A stretch of DNA of 64,000 bases from Cellvibrionaceae bacterium 1162T.S.0a.05. Its GTDB lineage: Bacteria > Pseudomonadota > Gammaproteobacteria > Pseudomonadales > Cellvibrionaceae. Below the pieces are notes generated by a model. It was not told the origin of the DNA and made no database searches. It was given only the letters and a program-made list of their open reading frames with translations. The translations under genes and the position numbers were made by a program. Position 1 is the stretch's first letter, and the number at the start of each line of letters is the position of its first letter. The stretch covers positions 1,950,392 to 2,014,391 of the forward strand of contig LANB01000001.1 in assembly GCA_000964245.1 (NCBI GenBank). The letters are read 5' to 3'. Positions 40,032 to 49,757 of the stretch are shown here, one piece after another.

Positions 40032-41651
40032 ATGAGAATAATTAACAGTGCAATGGTGCAAAAAGTGGGCGGAATATCACCCATTTGGATTGTGCCCGTG
40101 GTTGCGCTGATTATTGCGCTCTGGTTGGCGGTACAGGCCAGGCTCGAACATGGCGCAAATATTGTGATTGATTTTGATAGCGCGATGGACATCAAACCAG
40201 GGCAAACGCAAATTCGTTTGAACGATGTCAAAGTCGGTTTGGTAAAAGATATTAAATTGAGTAGCGATCTAAAATCAGTGCGTGTTTACGCCGAAATTGA
40301 TCGCGAAGTGTCGAGCCACCTTTCTGTCAATACCCGCTTTTGGGTCGTCACCCCACGAATTAGTGCAGCCGGAGTCAGTAACCTTGAAACGCTTATTTCC
40401 GGTGTGTATATCGTGATGGATCCCGGCGAATCAGGCAGTTACGAAACCGAGTTTAATGGCTTGTCCGAATCCCCCTTGTTTGAGTCGGACGAGCCCGGCA
40501 CGTCTTATGTCTTGCAAGCCGCAGAGTTGGGTTCAATTGATATTGCATCCCCTATTTATTATCGCCAGATTCGCGTGGGTGAAGTAACGGGCTACAAATT
40601 ATCTTCGACACGTGAACAGGTTGATATCAATATTTTTGTACGCGCGCCCTACGATGAATTGGTGCAGACGCGCAGCCGTTTCTGGAATGTCAGCGGCTTT
40701 GGTTTTTCAATTGATGCAGAGGGGATGAAAGCGCGCATGGCGTCAGTCGCTTCGCTAATCAGTGGCGGTATTGCTTTTGACAATACGGCGGGTTTTGAAG
40801 AAGTGACACTCGCAGAACCCGGCTCTTCATTTTATTTATATGCAGACCGCGAATCCGTCCTCGAAGGCCGTTTTGACATTAAGTATTATTATCGCCTGCA
40901 ATTTTCCGGTTCGGTACGGGGTTTAACAATCGGGGCGCCGGTTGAATTTCGAGGCATTCGAGTCGGTGAAGTCGTTGATGTTGTACTCGTATCTGCGGAT
41001 AACCTGGATAATGTGTTGCAAGTGTATATTGCACTGGAGCCGCAGCGGCTGGAGTCACACGAAAACCCAACACGGGAGATAGTGGACAGCCGAGTGGAAG
41101 ACCTGGTGAATCAGGGGCTCAGAGCGCAGATGCGTACATCGAGTTTAATTACAGGGTCAAAGTTTATCGATCTCATATTTGTGGATGAATCGTTACCCAC
41201 CAGCGAAGAATCACTTTTTGTACGCTCTGAAAATTATTCCGATATCCCCACTGTTGTCGATCCGGCAGATGCCCTCGCCGATCAAGCGAGCGAAGTGCTC
41301 GATAAAATCAGTCAAATTCCCTTTGATGATATCGGTCGAGACCTTGCGGGTAGTCTCGCCAGTTTGAACACGATTCTTTCCACACTTGAAAATGAAAATA
41401 CGGCAGCAAAACTGGATGGCACCTTCGGTGAGTTGGAGAAAACGCTCACTGCGGCGACTTCGGCCTTGAGCCAGCTCAACCTGACGATGGAAAGCATTGA
41501 TCATGCAATTTCACCTGATTCCGAATTAAAGTATGAGTTGACCGAAATGCTGAAAGCCGTTGGCGATGCCGCGGATTCAGTGCAACTTTTTGTAGATGAA
41601 CTTAATCGCCATCCAAATGCGTTGATTAGTGGGGCTGAAAAAGATGAATAA
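40032..41651 (+). CDS. pqiB: PqiB, MCE-domain protein
   Basis: 539 residues with one N-terminal membrane segment (WIVPVVALIIALWLAV) and three MCE/MlaD domains starting near residues 42, 160 and 285. PqiB of E. coli forms hexamers stacking three MCE rings with a helical needle across the periplasm; the C-terminal helical region (~430-539) fits. It begins three bases after pqiA and overlaps pqiC by eight bases. Confidence 0.95.
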   Translation: MRIINSAMVQKVGGISPIWIVPVVALIIALWLAVQARLEHGANIVIDFDSAMDIKPGQTQIRLNDVKVGLVKDIKLSSDLKSVRVYAEIDREVSSHLSVNTRFWVVTPRISAAGVSNLETLISGVYIVMDPGESGSYETEFNGLSESPLFESDEPGTSYVLQAAELGSIDIASPIYYRQIRVGEVTGYKLSSTREQVDINIFVRAPYDELVQTRSRFWNVSGFGFSIDAEGMKARMASVASLISGGIAFDNTAGFEEVTLAEPGSSFYLYADRESVLEGRFDIKYYYRLQFSGSVRGLTIGAPVEFRGIRVGEVVDVVLVSADNLDNVLQVYIALEPQRLESHENPTREIVDSRVEDLVNQGLRAQMRTSSLITGSKFIDLIFVDESLPTSEESLFVRSENYSDIPTVVDPADALADQASEVLDKISQIPFDDIGRDLAGSLASLNTILSTLENENTAAKLDGTFGELEKTLTAATSALSQLNLTMESIDHAISPDSELKYELTEMLKAVGDAADSVQLFVDELNRHPNALISGAEKDE

Positions 41652-42264
41652 ACTCAGTTGGCTTGCTCTGGTCTTTCTCAGTGTATTGCTACAGGCATGC
41701 ACCTCAAGCGGGCCTGCAACAAAATATTACGCATTGTTGCCACAAGCCTCTGTTGAGCTTCTTGATTTTGAGCAGGCTAATTTTTCGCTTGGCGTTGGGC
41801 CGGTTAAAATACCGGAATTTCTCGAGCACCCCGGCATTGTGAGCCTGGGAGAGGGCAACCGCATTCACGTATCAGGTTACAACGCCTGGGCAGGTGATTT
41901 AAAAACCAATATCAGCCGTGTTGTTGCCAGCAACCTTTCTAAAACATTGGAACATCAGGAAATTTACGCTTTTCCCTGGGACGCGCGCAACAGGCCGCAC
42001 TATCAGTTGCGTCTCGAATTTGAAAATTTATCCGGTGTGCGTGGTGGTGAAGTTCAAACCCGAGTCCGATGGATGCTGTTGGACCGCGAAGGGCGCACTG
42101 TGATCAAGCAAGCGACACTTGAGATTGCAATTCAATCCGGTTCGGATTCATACAATGACTATGTGGCAGCGTTGAACGCGGGTATAAATGTGCTCTCGTT
42201 GCAAATTGCCGAATATTTATCAACTGAATTTTTGATGCCAATTGATCGCCAGGCATTGCGTTAA
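41644..42264 (+). CDS. pqiC: PqiC, ABC-type transport auxiliary lipoprotein
   Basis: 206 residues from ATG 41644. The signal peptide ends in lipobox VLLQAC (MNKLSWLALVFLSVLLQAC). The domain is of the DUF330/LptE-like type: YYALLPQ, LGVGPVKIPEFLEHPGIV, NRIHVSGYNAWAGDL. It is the outer-membrane-anchored partner of PqiB. It ends 18 bases before the convergent acetyltransferase gene. Confidence 0.93.
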   Translation: MNKLSWLALVFLSVLLQACTSSGPATKYYALLPQASVELLDFEQANFSLGVGPVKIPEFLEHPGIVSLGEGNRIHVSGYNAWAGDLKTNISRVVASNLSKTLEHQEIYAFPWDARNRPHYQLRLEFENLSGVRGGEVQTRVRWMLLDREGRTVIKQATLEIAIQSGSDSYNDYVAALNAGINVLSLQIAEYLSTEFLMPIDRQALR

Positions 42265-42282
42265 GGTTCGTAAGTTCGTTAT

Positions 42283-43005
42283 TCAGTCGGAGCGGTTTGG
42301 TCGAAGACTGGCCCGTAACCAATTACTGATCGAATTGTCAGCGAATAAAAACGCTTCAACCTCCTCCTGATTTTTCCAATAGTCGCTGCCTTTCGAAAAT
42401 AAAAATTCGCGGGTAAGCATTCTACGTTCCGGGTTTAGCCATTTTATGGGCTTGGCCGGGTTGCCACCGACAATGCAATTGTCTGGAACATCTTCCACAA
42501 CAACTGAGCCCGCAGCTACGATACTGTTTTCACCCACGGTCACGCCTTTGCCAATAATGGCCCGTAAGCCGATCCAGCTATTGCGCTTTAAATGAACCGC
42601 TTGCGAGCAGCGGAAAGGCCGCGTGCGGTTGTACACTCCGTGCCAATCACTGTCACTGACAATCACATCTGCAGCCAACATACACGCGTCGTCTATGCGT
42701 ATTGAGACAGCAGAATTCAGCGACACGCCCGGCGCAAATAAACAGAAGCTTCCAATTGCAATGTGCCCTTGTTGCTGTTTGCTGGACCAGGTTGTAAAAC
42801 TCACGGGTTTTTGTTTTGAGCTGACGATGTGCAAGTAGTCACCGGCCGAGATGTGCTTGCCAAAGATTTGCAGGCTGCACGGTTTGGCAATAACCGCTTC
42901 CTTGCCCAGCGCGTCAAATTGCGGACGAATTTTGTGTTTGATATAAAATTGATTGAGCCAACGGCACAAGCGTAAATAGAATAGCGGCCGGTTTTCTTTT
43001 CTCAT
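42283..43005 (-). CDS. Hexapeptide-repeat acyltransferase (sugar O-acetyltransferase-like)
   Basis: 240 residues. A left-handed beta-helix is clear from about residue 60: hexapeptide turns, the catalytic-histidine segment SDSDWHGVYNRTRPF, IGLRAIIGKGVTVGENSIVAAGSVVVEDVPDNCIVGGNPAKPIKW. Such enzymes transfer acetyl groups from acetyl-CoA to sugars of polysaccharides or lipid-linked glycans. A helical C-terminal extension (~200-240) is family variable. It is the first of a group of glycan-like genes reaching to 47587, though the genes are on both strands. Confidence 0.88.
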   Translation of the reverse strand: MRKENRPLFYLRLCRWLNQFYIKHKIRPQFDALGKEAVIAKPCSLQIFGKHISAGDYLHIVSSKQKPVSFTTWSSKQQQGHIAIGSFCLFAPGVSLNSAVSIRIDDACMLAADVIVSDSDWHGVYNRTRPFRCSQAVHLKRNSWIGLRAIIGKGVTVGENSIVAAGSVVVEDVPDNCIVGGNPAKPIKWLNPERRMLTREFLFSKGSDYWKNQEEVEAFLFADNSISNWLRASLRPNRSD

Positions 43006-43076
43006 CTGTAGAAACCGTTATTGATATCGAATAGAAAAAGCATAATAAGCTAAACATAATACGTTAAAATAGCGCA

Positions 43077-43706
43077 ATGAACCTCGACAATTTTTTTCAA
43101 ACACAAAAAATAAAAGGCTTTCTCGCACACGACGAAGGCATGTTACTGCATGGCTATGCGAAAAAAGTGGCGCAGCTTGGTCCCTGCCTGGAGGTGGGCA
43201 GTTATTGTGGCAAGTCCAGTGTTTATATCGCATCCGCCTGTAAGCAAAACGGCTCCATTCTCTTTGCGCTTGATCACCACCAGGGCTCGGAAGAACACCA
43301 ACCCGGAGAAGGCTACCACGACAGCGAATTGTTTGATGCTGGTTCTGAACGAATGAACAGTTTTCCTGCGTTTTTGCATACGCTGCGTTTAGCAGGAGTT
43401 GAGAATTGTGTGGTTCCTCTGGTCTGTGCATCACAAACCCTTGCGCCACATTGGCACCAAGTGCTGGGAATGGTGTTTATTGATGGTGGCCACAGTGAAG
43501 CGCAAGCGTTTTATGATTGCCAAAATTGGTCGCGTCATGTCGCCGAAGGGGGTTACCTGGCAATTCATGATATTTATGAGACGCCGGAAGAAGGGGGTCA
43601 AGCGCCGCGTTTGGCCATGCAAAGCGTAGTTGAGCAAGGCTGTTGGCAGAAAGTAGCTCAGGTGAAATCGTTGGTGATTTTACAAAAAAACACTGAGCTT
43701 CCCTAA
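43077..43706 (+). CDS. Class I SAM-dependent methyltransferase (Methyltransf_24 type)
   Basis: 209 residues. SAM-binding motif I is GPCLEVGSYCGKSSVYIA (about 36-53); FALDHHQGSEEHQPGEG and VFIDGGHSEAQAFYDCQNW follow, the DGGHS motif being typical of the O-methyltransferase-like group found near glycosyltransferases. Target unknown. It diverges from the acetyltransferase gene (72-base spacer) and its end overlaps the convergent toroid-protein gene by four bases. Confidence 0.85.
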   Translation: MNLDNFFQTQKIKGFLAHDEGMLLHGYAKKVAQLGPCLEVGSYCGKSSVYIASACKQNGSILFALDHHQGSEEHQPGEGYHDSELFDAGSERMNSFPAFLHTLRLAGVENCVVPLVCASQTLAPHWHQVLGMVFIDGGHSEAQAFYDCQNWSRHVAEGGYLAIHDIYETPEEGGQAPRLAMQSVVEQGCWQKVAQVKSLVILQKNTELP

Positions 43707-44746
43707 ACAATCGCACTTACACGTGTAAATAAATCAGTGGCCGGGCTTTTCTGAAACAGGGCATCGCAAGCGAGAACAAACGCTGCTGCTGTCCACGATG
43801 TTTTTTCTCGCGGCCAGATATTGTCATCGCGAAAATTGTAGCCCGTCCAAAAGCCGCCGTCGTCATCTTGCCAGCGCACCAATTGCAATAAAATTTCTGT
43901 TGCTTTGTCTTGCTGTTCGCTCGCGATTAACGCAAGGCACAGCTCTGAGCTCTCGGCGACGGTCATCCAGGGCTCATCGCTCACACAGCGGCAACCCACG
44001 CCGTTCTCTACAAAGATATCCCAGCGCTTGTGCAAGCGAATACGCGCTTCTTCAGGGGAATAAATACCCGCAAGAATGGGATAAAACCAATCCATGGAAA
44101 AACGTTCCTTGCTCTCCCAGCTGCGATCAAAACGCCAGGGTTTGTTTTTCAGGGTGTCGTAAAGTTTGCGGTAAGCTTGCCGCCAATCTTCGCATGGAAT
44201 ATCCAGCGTTTCAGCGCAGTGGATGGCACACTCAAGACTGCGGAGAATTGATGAGCAGGCTGTCAATAAGGCATCCCTGGGCAGGGTTTCACATTCTGAG
44301 ACGGCCCATTGGATGTCACCTTCTGCACTTTGCTGACTGCATACATAATGTATTGCTTTTTGAACCAGCGGAAAAAATTGCTGCAGGCTATTCCGCTCAC
44401 CGGTACACAAATAGTGATGCCAAAGTGCGGTTGCCGGGTAAGCAACAAAATTACTTTCTATCTTGCGTGCATCATTGTCGTTATTTGTATTGAAGTAGGA
44501 TGCGTACCAACTGCCATTGGCAAGTTGCTGTTGTTGCAGCCACTCAAAGCCTTTTTGCCAATGTTGATGGTGGCCACCGAGCGTAAGCGCCATAAGGGAT
44601 TCACAGTGATCCCAGGGGTCGAGTTTGCCATTTGCAAACCAGGGGAGCGCGCCCGTGTCTTTCTGGCAGGCGAGAATGTAACGCACAGCATTTGCTTGCG
44701 CCTTTTCGAGCTTTCTTAAAGATGTCTTAAGTAGAGAGCTGCTCAA
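43703..44746 (-). CDS. Alpha/alpha-toroid protein related to prenyltransferase/squalene-cyclase folds
   Basis: 347 residues, all helical. Repeats of the toroid fold are visible: QKDTGALPWFANGKLDPWDHCESLMAL, LQQQQLANGSWYAS (QW-like), and WQDDDGGFWTG-x(13)-TSWTAAAFVLACDAL. The class-II cyclase acid motif DxDD is not apparent, so it is probably not a hopene cyclase; a glycan- or polyprenyl-binding or trimming role is possible by context only. No signal peptide. Neighbours are methyltransferases, an acetyltransferase and a GT4. Confidence 0.65.
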   Translation of the reverse strand: MSSSLLKTSLRKLEKAQANAVRYILACQKDTGALPWFANGKLDPWDHCESLMALTLGGHHQHWQKGFEWLQQQQLANGSWYASYFNTNNDNDARKIESNFVAYPATALWHHYLCTGERNSLQQFFPLVQKAIHYVCSQQSAEGDIQWAVSECETLPRDALLTACSSILRSLECAIHCAETLDIPCEDWRQAYRKLYDTLKNKPWRFDRSWESKERFSMDWFYPILAGIYSPEEARIRLHKRWDIFVENGVGCRCVSDEPWMTVAESSELCLALIASEQQDKATEILLQLVRWQDDDGGFWTGYNFRDDNIWPREKTSWTAAAFVLACDALFQKSPATDLFTRVSAIV

Positions 44747-44989
44747 TGTGTCTAATCCGCGGTTGAGCCTTAAAGGATACCTTAAAGCGGAATTAAATAG
44801 GAATGGGAAATATGTGCTTTGAGTAATAGCAAAAAACAGTAATTTGCACTAACCTCACATTCAAGTTTTCACCAAAGTATGTTAAAAGCCTGGAAAGCCG
44901 TAAGGTAAAACAGCAGTACGGTAAAACAAACAATACTTAAATGAACACAACCTGAATGAAGAATCTCAAAAGGTTATGAGGAGAAAGTT

Positions 44990-45532
44990 ATGAAACAATC
45001 GTTCAAATTACTGTTCGCTATTGCGATTTTTTTGACCGCTCTAAGTGCCCACGCAGGAACGGACAGCGGTTTTTACTGGGGTGGCAGTATCGGTAATTCC
45101 TCACTGGATATTTCCAATACTGAATTCGACGCCAAAGACAGCGGTGCGGGCTATAAACTCATCGGCGGTTTCAATTTCGGTTGGGTGCCGACAATGGATT
45201 TCGCCGTCGAGTTGGATTATCGCGATTTTGGTTCCTTCGAATACGCTGATGGATTAGTTGAAACCGATATGACCAGTTTTGACCTCTACGGCATATTTGG
45301 CTTTAACTTTGGGCCGGGCGGGCTGTTTGTTAAGTACGGCTACAGCGATGGCGACATCGATTCAATTATTGATGATGTGAGTGTGAGCGGATCTGATTCA
45401 GCGACAACCTGGGGGTTGGGTGCAAAAGTCGCGTTATCGTCGATCACTGTGCGCGCCGAATACGAAGCGTTTGATTATGACGATTTTGATGATCTTCACA
45501 TGATTTCCCTTGGTGTCACCTTAACGTTCTAG
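44990..45532 (+). CDS. Outer-membrane beta-barrel protein (OmpA/OmpW-like, 8 strands)
   Basis: 180 residues with signal peptide MKQSFKLLFAIAIFLTALSAHA and mature start GTDSGFYWGGSIGNSSLD. Alternating aromatic strands (FAVELDYRDFGSF, LYGIFGFNFG, GLFVKYGYSDGD, ITVRAEYEAFDYDDF) and the C-terminal signature ISLGVTLTF ending in Phe indicate a small porin-like barrel. Very acidic loops. Ribosome site AGGAG at 44979-44983. The upstream 243-base spacer has the near repeat GGTAAAACA twice, 16 bases apart (44906 and 44922), and no clear operator. Confidence 0.88.
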   Translation: MKQSFKLLFAIAIFLTALSAHAGTDSGFYWGGSIGNSSLDISNTEFDAKDSGAGYKLIGGFNFGWVPTMDFAVELDYRDFGSFEYADGLVETDMTSFDLYGIFGFNFGPGGLFVKYGYSDGDIDSIIDDVSVSGSDSATTWGLGAKVALSSITVRAEYEAFDYDDFDDLHMISLGVTLTF

Positions 45533-45566
45533 TCTCGGGTTTATCGACACCAGACCGTTTTACAAC

Positions 45567-45609
45567 GAGGGTAAACACAAGAGCATTTTGGTCGACTGTG
45601 TTTGCCCTC
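45567..45609. terminator. Long stem-loop between convergent genes
   Basis: GAGGGTAAACACA/TGTGTTTGCCCTC, thirteen pairs with one G-T type mismatch and a 17-base loop, between the beta-barrel gene and the convergent methyltransferase. No T run, so termination is inferred from position. Confidence 0.55.
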
Positions 45610-45636
45610 ATGAATATCCACCCACTTCATTTCGTT

Positions 45637-46338
45637 TTAATCCGTTTTCCTGAAATAAAACACCACGGATTTTCCCATCAAGGGGTTCAGTAAAAGCTCC
45701 AGCTTGCGTGTCAGCCAGGGTTTTTCCATTAAATCCCAAACCAGCAACTTGTGATACAGACGCAGTAAAAAATTATCTTTTTCCCAAAACATACATTTCA
45801 ACCACCAGTACGGTGAGTGGAGTGCATGTGCCCAATGTTTTTTATAGGAGGAAAATCCCAGAGTGGTTACTTCGCTTTTTAATTCACGCGCACGAAATAT
45901 TCGCACATGGCCGCCTTCAACCTGATGGTAGGCACTACTTAAGGCCCAGCATATTTTCTCTGGCCAACGTCGAGGAACGCTAACACACAATTGGCCGCCG
46001 GGTTTTAGCAGGCGGTGAATTTCTTCCAGTACGCTTTGGTAGTCGGGTAAATGTTCGAGGACTTCTGAGCAAATAATATGGTCAAAGCTGTGATCCTTAA
46101 ACGGCAGCGTTAAAGCATTTGCTTGAATAAAGCGGCTCTGTTTTTTCTGGGGTGCAAACCAGGTATCGATTTTCTCTTTTGCCTGTTTAAGATCCTTAAG
46201 GTTTAAATCCACACCAATTAGGGTGGTCTCACGGTTTTTTTCCAGCAAGCCACTCACATGTCGACCCTCGCCACAGCCCAGGTCGAGAATCACATCGCCA
46301 TTGCGTAGCGGGAAATAATCAGGGTTCAATGTAAGCAT
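45637..46338 (-). CDS. Class I SAM-dependent methyltransferase
   Basis: 233 residues from ATG 46338. Motif I VILDLGCGEGRHVSGLLEK, motif II LIGVDLNLKDLKQA, then IICSEVLEHLPDYQSVLEEIHRLLKPGGQLCVSVPR, typical of Methyltransf_11 enzymes. The frame is open back to 46413 but that would overlap the GT4 gene by 95 bases; the shorter start overlaps by 20 and matches family N-termini (MLT...). It is probably co-transcribed with and downstream of GT4 and may methylate a glycan or lipid-linked sugar. Confidence 0.85.
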   Translation of the reverse strand: MLTLNPDYFPLRNGDVILDLGCGEGRHVSGLLEKNRETTLIGVDLNLKDLKQAKEKIDTWFAPQKKQSRFIQANALTLPFKDHSFDHIICSEVLEHLPDYQSVLEEIHRLLKPGGQLCVSVPRRWPEKICWALSSAYHQVEGGHVRIFRARELKSEVTTLGFSSYKKHWAHALHSPYWWLKCMFWEKDNFLLRLYHKLLVWDLMEKPWLTRKLELLLNPLMGKSVVFYFRKTD

Positions 46339-47587
46339 CTTGTGCAAGGCAATGTTGGTAAAATGTTGTGTAGGCTCGGCCAATGCCAAGCCAATCATAG
46401 GATTGTTGTACACGGTCCAGCGCGCGTTTGGACAAATCTGTTGCCAGTGGCTTGTTCGTCAAAACATTCAAAATCATTCGTGCGAGTTCCTGCTCATCGC
46501 CCGCGTTAAATATCAGGGCTGCGTCGCCGACCACTTCGGGCAGCGCACCGCCGTCGCTGGAAATTAACGGCAAACCGCAAGCCATTGCCTCAAGGGCGGG
46601 TATGCCAAAACCTTCATACAAGGAAGGGCAGACAGCGAGGCTCGCTTGATTGTATTCGTGTACTAATTCTTCTGTTGAAATGCCCGATTTAAAGTTCACT
46701 GATTCGCTCAGCTTGAGTTCGTGCAGGCGTTTGTGGGCCAGACTGTTATGCTTGAGTTTTCCAATAACACGCAATTGAATATCGGGCAACGACTTGCGGG
46801 TGATTGCAACAGCATCCAGCAAGGTGTGTAACCCTTTTAATGTTTGGTCAGACGAGGCGGTCGTTATTATGCGGAAGGGATTTTTTTTCACATCCAAAGG
46901 TTTAAAACGTTGTGTATCAATGCCATTTGCGATGATTTCAATATTTTTTTCGTCGACGGGAAAATGCTTGATGATATCTGCACGGCTTTGTTGAGAGACG
47001 GTAATAATATGCGGCAGCCTTTCTGCAACTTTTTCCTGCATGGATAAAAAGCGATACCAGCGTTTCAAGAGTAAACGGTGGAACCAGTCTTTGGCTTCAG
47101 AAAGCGCAAAGTGCAGGTCGCGGTGGATCGGATGATGAATCGTTACAATTAATTTTGCCGGCCCATTCAACAAATTGAGCAGGGCAAAGCCTAAACTTTG
47201 ATTGTCGTGGATAATATCGAATTGTGCCAAACGCTGTGTATACTGATCCAGTAGTCGCGCACAAAATAACTCAGGTTCGGCGAAGCCTCCGCTAAGCTTT
47301 GAAAGCCATTCGCGACGATCAAAGCGATTCAGTAAATTTTTCATCCCGATACTGCGCAAGGGTTTTTCTTTGGAATAAAGATCAAGGCCGGGAATCTTTA
47401 CCAGTTCGACGCCCGCGACCAACTCCGGATAGGGTGGCCCCGAGAACACACACACCTGATGCCCCAAAGCGACCAGAGCCTTGCTTAAATAATGCAGATA
47501 GATTCCCTGGCCACCGACATGGGGATGGCTACGGTAGCCGAGAAGGGCGATACGGAGTTGGCGTTCTGAGCTGAGTGCTTTATTCAA
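46319..47587 (-). CDS. Glycosyltransferase family 4
   Basis: 422 residues, GT-B fold. N-terminal acceptor domain begins RIALLGYRSHPHVGGQGIYLHYLSKALVALGH; the nucleotide-sugar domain has the retaining-GT4 EX7E motif in SLYEGFGIPALEAMACGLPLISSDGGALPEVVG (about 325-355). It adds a sugar to a lipid-linked or other glycan acceptor. It is the promoter-proximal gene of a two-gene unit with the methyltransferase. The 217 bases upstream (47588-47804) show nothing recognisable beyond AT-rich stretches. Confidence 0.9.
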   Translation of the reverse strand: MNKALSSERQLRIALLGYRSHPHVGGQGIYLHYLSKALVALGHQVCVFSGPPYPELVAGVELVKIPGLDLYSKEKPLRSIGMKNLLNRFDRREWLSKLSGGFAEPELFCARLLDQYTQRLAQFDIIHDNQSLGFALLNLLNGPAKLIVTIHHPIHRDLHFALSEAKDWFHRLLLKRWYRFLSMQEKVAERLPHIITVSQQSRADIIKHFPVDEKNIEIIANGIDTQRFKPLDVKKNPFRIITTASSDQTLKGLHTLLDAVAITRKSLPDIQLRVIGKLKHNSLAHKRLHELKLSESVNFKSGISTEELVHEYNQASLAVCPSLYEGFGIPALEAMACGLPLISSDGGALPEVVGDAALIFNAGDEQELARMILNVLTNKPLATDLSKRALDRVQQSYDWLGIGRAYTTFYQHCLAQDAYIEP

Positions 47588-47804
47588 GGGAATTGATTTA
47601 CTCGAAAAAACGATTATTTGATCACGGATTGTAGTTTGTTTGGGGGCGAATGTTTACTCAAGGGTGGGTGTTCGTGAAAAACGGCGTGCGTGACACGCGC
47701 GATTGAACGGCCAGGCATTGTCAGCTTTGCTAAAACCTGACTATATATAACCAGGTAAGAACCCAAGTATGAGCCAGGCGTTTATCAGGCTTGTTTCCAT
47801 TAAA

Positions 47805-48293
47805 TCACAATTGTGCGATAAAACCTTGAGGATCAAAGGTCAGCTTGAGTTTGCGGATTTTGTTGCCCTGGTTATCGAGGATGAGCAAGGTGGGGAAGCC
47901 GCTGACACCATGACGTTTCATAAACTCTGCCGTTCCTTCGGACTCATATTCCAGGCGAGTAAACACATAGTTCGCTTGCATGGCGGCTTTGACATCGGAA
48001 TTGCTGAAGATGTCTTTATCCAGTCGGCGACACGTCGGGCACCAGATCGCGGAAACATCGACCAGCACATCCTTGTTTTCGGCCTGAGCCTGTTGGAGTG
48101 CGTCGTCCAGGCTAATAAGCTGCAGGCCGGTTGCGTGCAAGGCTTTCTCCCCAAGCCGAGTCTGGATTTCGACATAGACGAAGTACACAGCGAGGATGAA
48201 AATCGCTGTGAGGCCCCAACGGAACCAGGAATTTTTCAGGAGCCCTGCAGGCTGGGGGCTCGAATGTGTTGGCTCACGGTTGTCATTACTCAT
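47805..48293 (-). CDS. Membrane-anchored thioredoxin-like protein
   Basis: 162 residues: a short cytoplasmic head, one membrane segment ([21 protein letters not shown], 23-43), then a periplasmic thioredoxin fold with active site WCPTCRRLD (Cys-Pro-Thr-Cys, about 84-87) and cis-proline GFPTLLILD. It resembles the C-terminal domain of DsbD and other thioredoxin-7 type proteins, implying a disulphide reductase or chaperone role. The partner is unknown. It diverges from hisB. Confidence 0.88.
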   Translation of the reverse strand: MSNDNREPTHSSPQPAGLLKNSWFRWGLTAIFILAVYFVYVEIQTRLGEKALHATGLQLISLDDALQQAQAENKDVLVDVSAIWCPTCRRLDKDIFSNSDVKAAMQANYVFTRLEYESEGTAEFMKRHGVSGFPTLLILDNQGNKIRKLKLTFDPQGFIAQL

Positions 48294-48411
48294 ACAATTT
48301 TCTCGTGTTGTCTCAATCAGATTGGCCCCGGGTAATTCATGCTTCAGGGCGGATTCTGAAAATGAATTTATAAGCCGTATGTCTGGAGTTTATAAGCGGC
48401 ACGCTTGCCGC

Positions 48412-48417
48412 TATAAT
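48412..48417 (+). promoter_or_regulatory. Possible -10 of the hisBHAF operon
   Basis: TATAAT at 48412, 28 bases before the hisB start. A -35 match is poor (around TTTATA, 48389-48394), so the call rests on the perfect -10 only. Confidence 0.35.
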
Positions 48418-48444
48418 CCGCCTTTTTCTCGCCAAGAGCGCCCT

Positions 48445-49038
48445 ATGTCCGTAAGAAAGGCTAGCATCAGCCGCAACACCCTGGAAACGCAAATCACCGT
48501 AGACCTCAATCTTGACGGCGACGGTAAAACTTCATTCGACACCGGCGTGCCCTTCCTGGAGCACATGATGGATCAGATTGGTCGTCACGGCATGATGGAT
48601 CTTACAGTCTCGTGCAAGGGCGATACGCACATCGACGACCACCACAGTGTTGAAGATATTGGTATCAGCATTGGCCAGGCGATGACTCAGGCGGTGGGCG
48701 ACAAGCGTGGTATACGTCGCTACGGCCACGCCTATGTGCCTTTGGATGAAGCGCTTTCTCGCGTGGTCATCGACTTTTCCGGTCGCCCCGGTTTGGTGAT
48801 GAATGTCGACTTTACGCAAAAGCGTATCGGCACCTTTGATACGGAATTGTTCTACGAATTCTTCCAGGGTTTTGTGAACCATGCGCAAGTCACCTTGCAC
48901 ATTGATTGTTTGCGAGGCCACAACGCGCACCACCAGATTGAAACGGTCTTCAAGGCATTCGGCCGCGCCTTGCGCATGGCGCTCGAAGCCGATACCCGCA
49001 TGGGAGATCAACTGCCTTCCACCAAGGGCGCGCTTTAA
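48445..49038 (+). CDS. hisB: Imidazoleglycerol-phosphate dehydratase
   Basis: 197 residues; the single-domain dehydratase found outside enterobacteria (no phosphatase domain). It performs the sixth step of histidine synthesis. Manganese ligands are in [16 protein letters not shown] and in [22 protein letters not shown] 48445 matches family N-termini ([14 protein letters not shown]). First gene of hisBHAF. Confidence 0.97.
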   Translation: MSVRKASISRNTLETQITVDLNLDGDGKTSFDTGVPFLEHMMDQIGRHGMMDLTVSCKGDTHIDDHHSVEDIGISIGQAMTQAVGDKRGIRRYGHAYVPLDEALSRVVIDFSGRPGLVMNVDFTQKRIGTFDTELFYEFFQGFVNHAQVTLHIDCLRGHNAHHQIETVFKAFGRALRMALEADTRMGDQLPSTKGAL

Positions 49039-49057
49039 TCCAGACTGACGAATCGAC

Positions 49058-49735
49058 ATGTCCAAACAACGCATTGCAGTAATTGATTACGGCATGGGCA
49101 ACCTGCATTCCGCAGCGTCTGCCCTGCGCCATGTTGCGCCCGATGCTGAGGTTCTGGTCACGGCTGATAAGGCAGCGATTGCCAGTGCCGACAGGGTGGT
49201 CTTTCCCGGTGTTGGCGCCATTCGCGATTGTGTGGGTGAAATTCGGCGTTTGGGTTTCGACAAGGCGGTTGCGCAAGAGATGGAATCCGGTAAACCCGTT
49301 CTGTGTATTTGCATAGGCATGCAGGCCTTAATGCAACGCAGTGAAGAAAATGGCGGAGTCGATTGTCTTGGCCATTTTCAGGGTAGCGTTGAATTCTTTT
49401 CTTCAAACCCACAATTTCAGGCTGCGCGCGATGAAGGCAGCAGTTCTGGCGAGCACCTCAAGGTACCGCACATGGGTTGGAATCAGGTGCAGCACGCCAT
49501 CGATCACCCGCTTTGGCAGGGAATCGAAAACGGTGGGCGCTTTTATTTTGTGCACAGCTATTATGTGCAGCCGCAAGATGAGAGTCTGGTGGCCGGGCGG
49601 GCGCATTACGGTATCGATTTTTGTGTCGCACTTGCGCAAAAAAATGTTTTCGCCGCGCAATTTCACCCTGAAAAAAGCCACAGTAATGGCCTGCAATTAC
49701 TCAGCAACTTTGTGCGCTGGAACGGCCAATTCTGA
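49058..49735 (+). CDS. hisH: Imidazole glycerol phosphate synthase, glutaminase subunit
   Basis: 225 residues of class I glutamine amidotransferase. The nucleophile cysteine is in [12 protein letters not shown] (Cys of CIGMQ, usually CLGMQ), and the His-Glu pair is in [14 protein letters not shown]. The oxyanion-loop region [10 protein letters not shown] is present. It delivers ammonia to HisF. About 15 residues longer than average through an insertion near [18 protein letters not shown]. Confidence 0.96.
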   Translation: MSKQRIAVIDYGMGNLHSAASALRHVAPDAEVLVTADKAAIASADRVVFPGVGAIRDCVGEIRRLGFDKAVAQEMESGKPVLCICIGMQALMQRSEENGGVDCLGHFQGSVEFFSSNPQFQAARDEGSSSGEHLKVPHMGWNQVQHAIDHPLWQGIENGGRFYFVHSYYVQPQDESLVAGRAHYGIDFCVALAQKNVFAAQFHPEKSHSNGLQLLSNFVRWNGQF

Positions 49736-49757
49736 TTTAAAAAAAGAAGTGAGCTCA

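Noticed and set aside
46339-46413. Longer methyltransferase start at 46413
   Set aside because: It would overlap the GT4 coding region by 95 bases; the shorter start gives the expected N-terminus.
47769-48335. 188-codon plus-strand frame
   Set aside because: Entirely antisense to the thioredoxin-like gene, which has clear active-site and membrane features.
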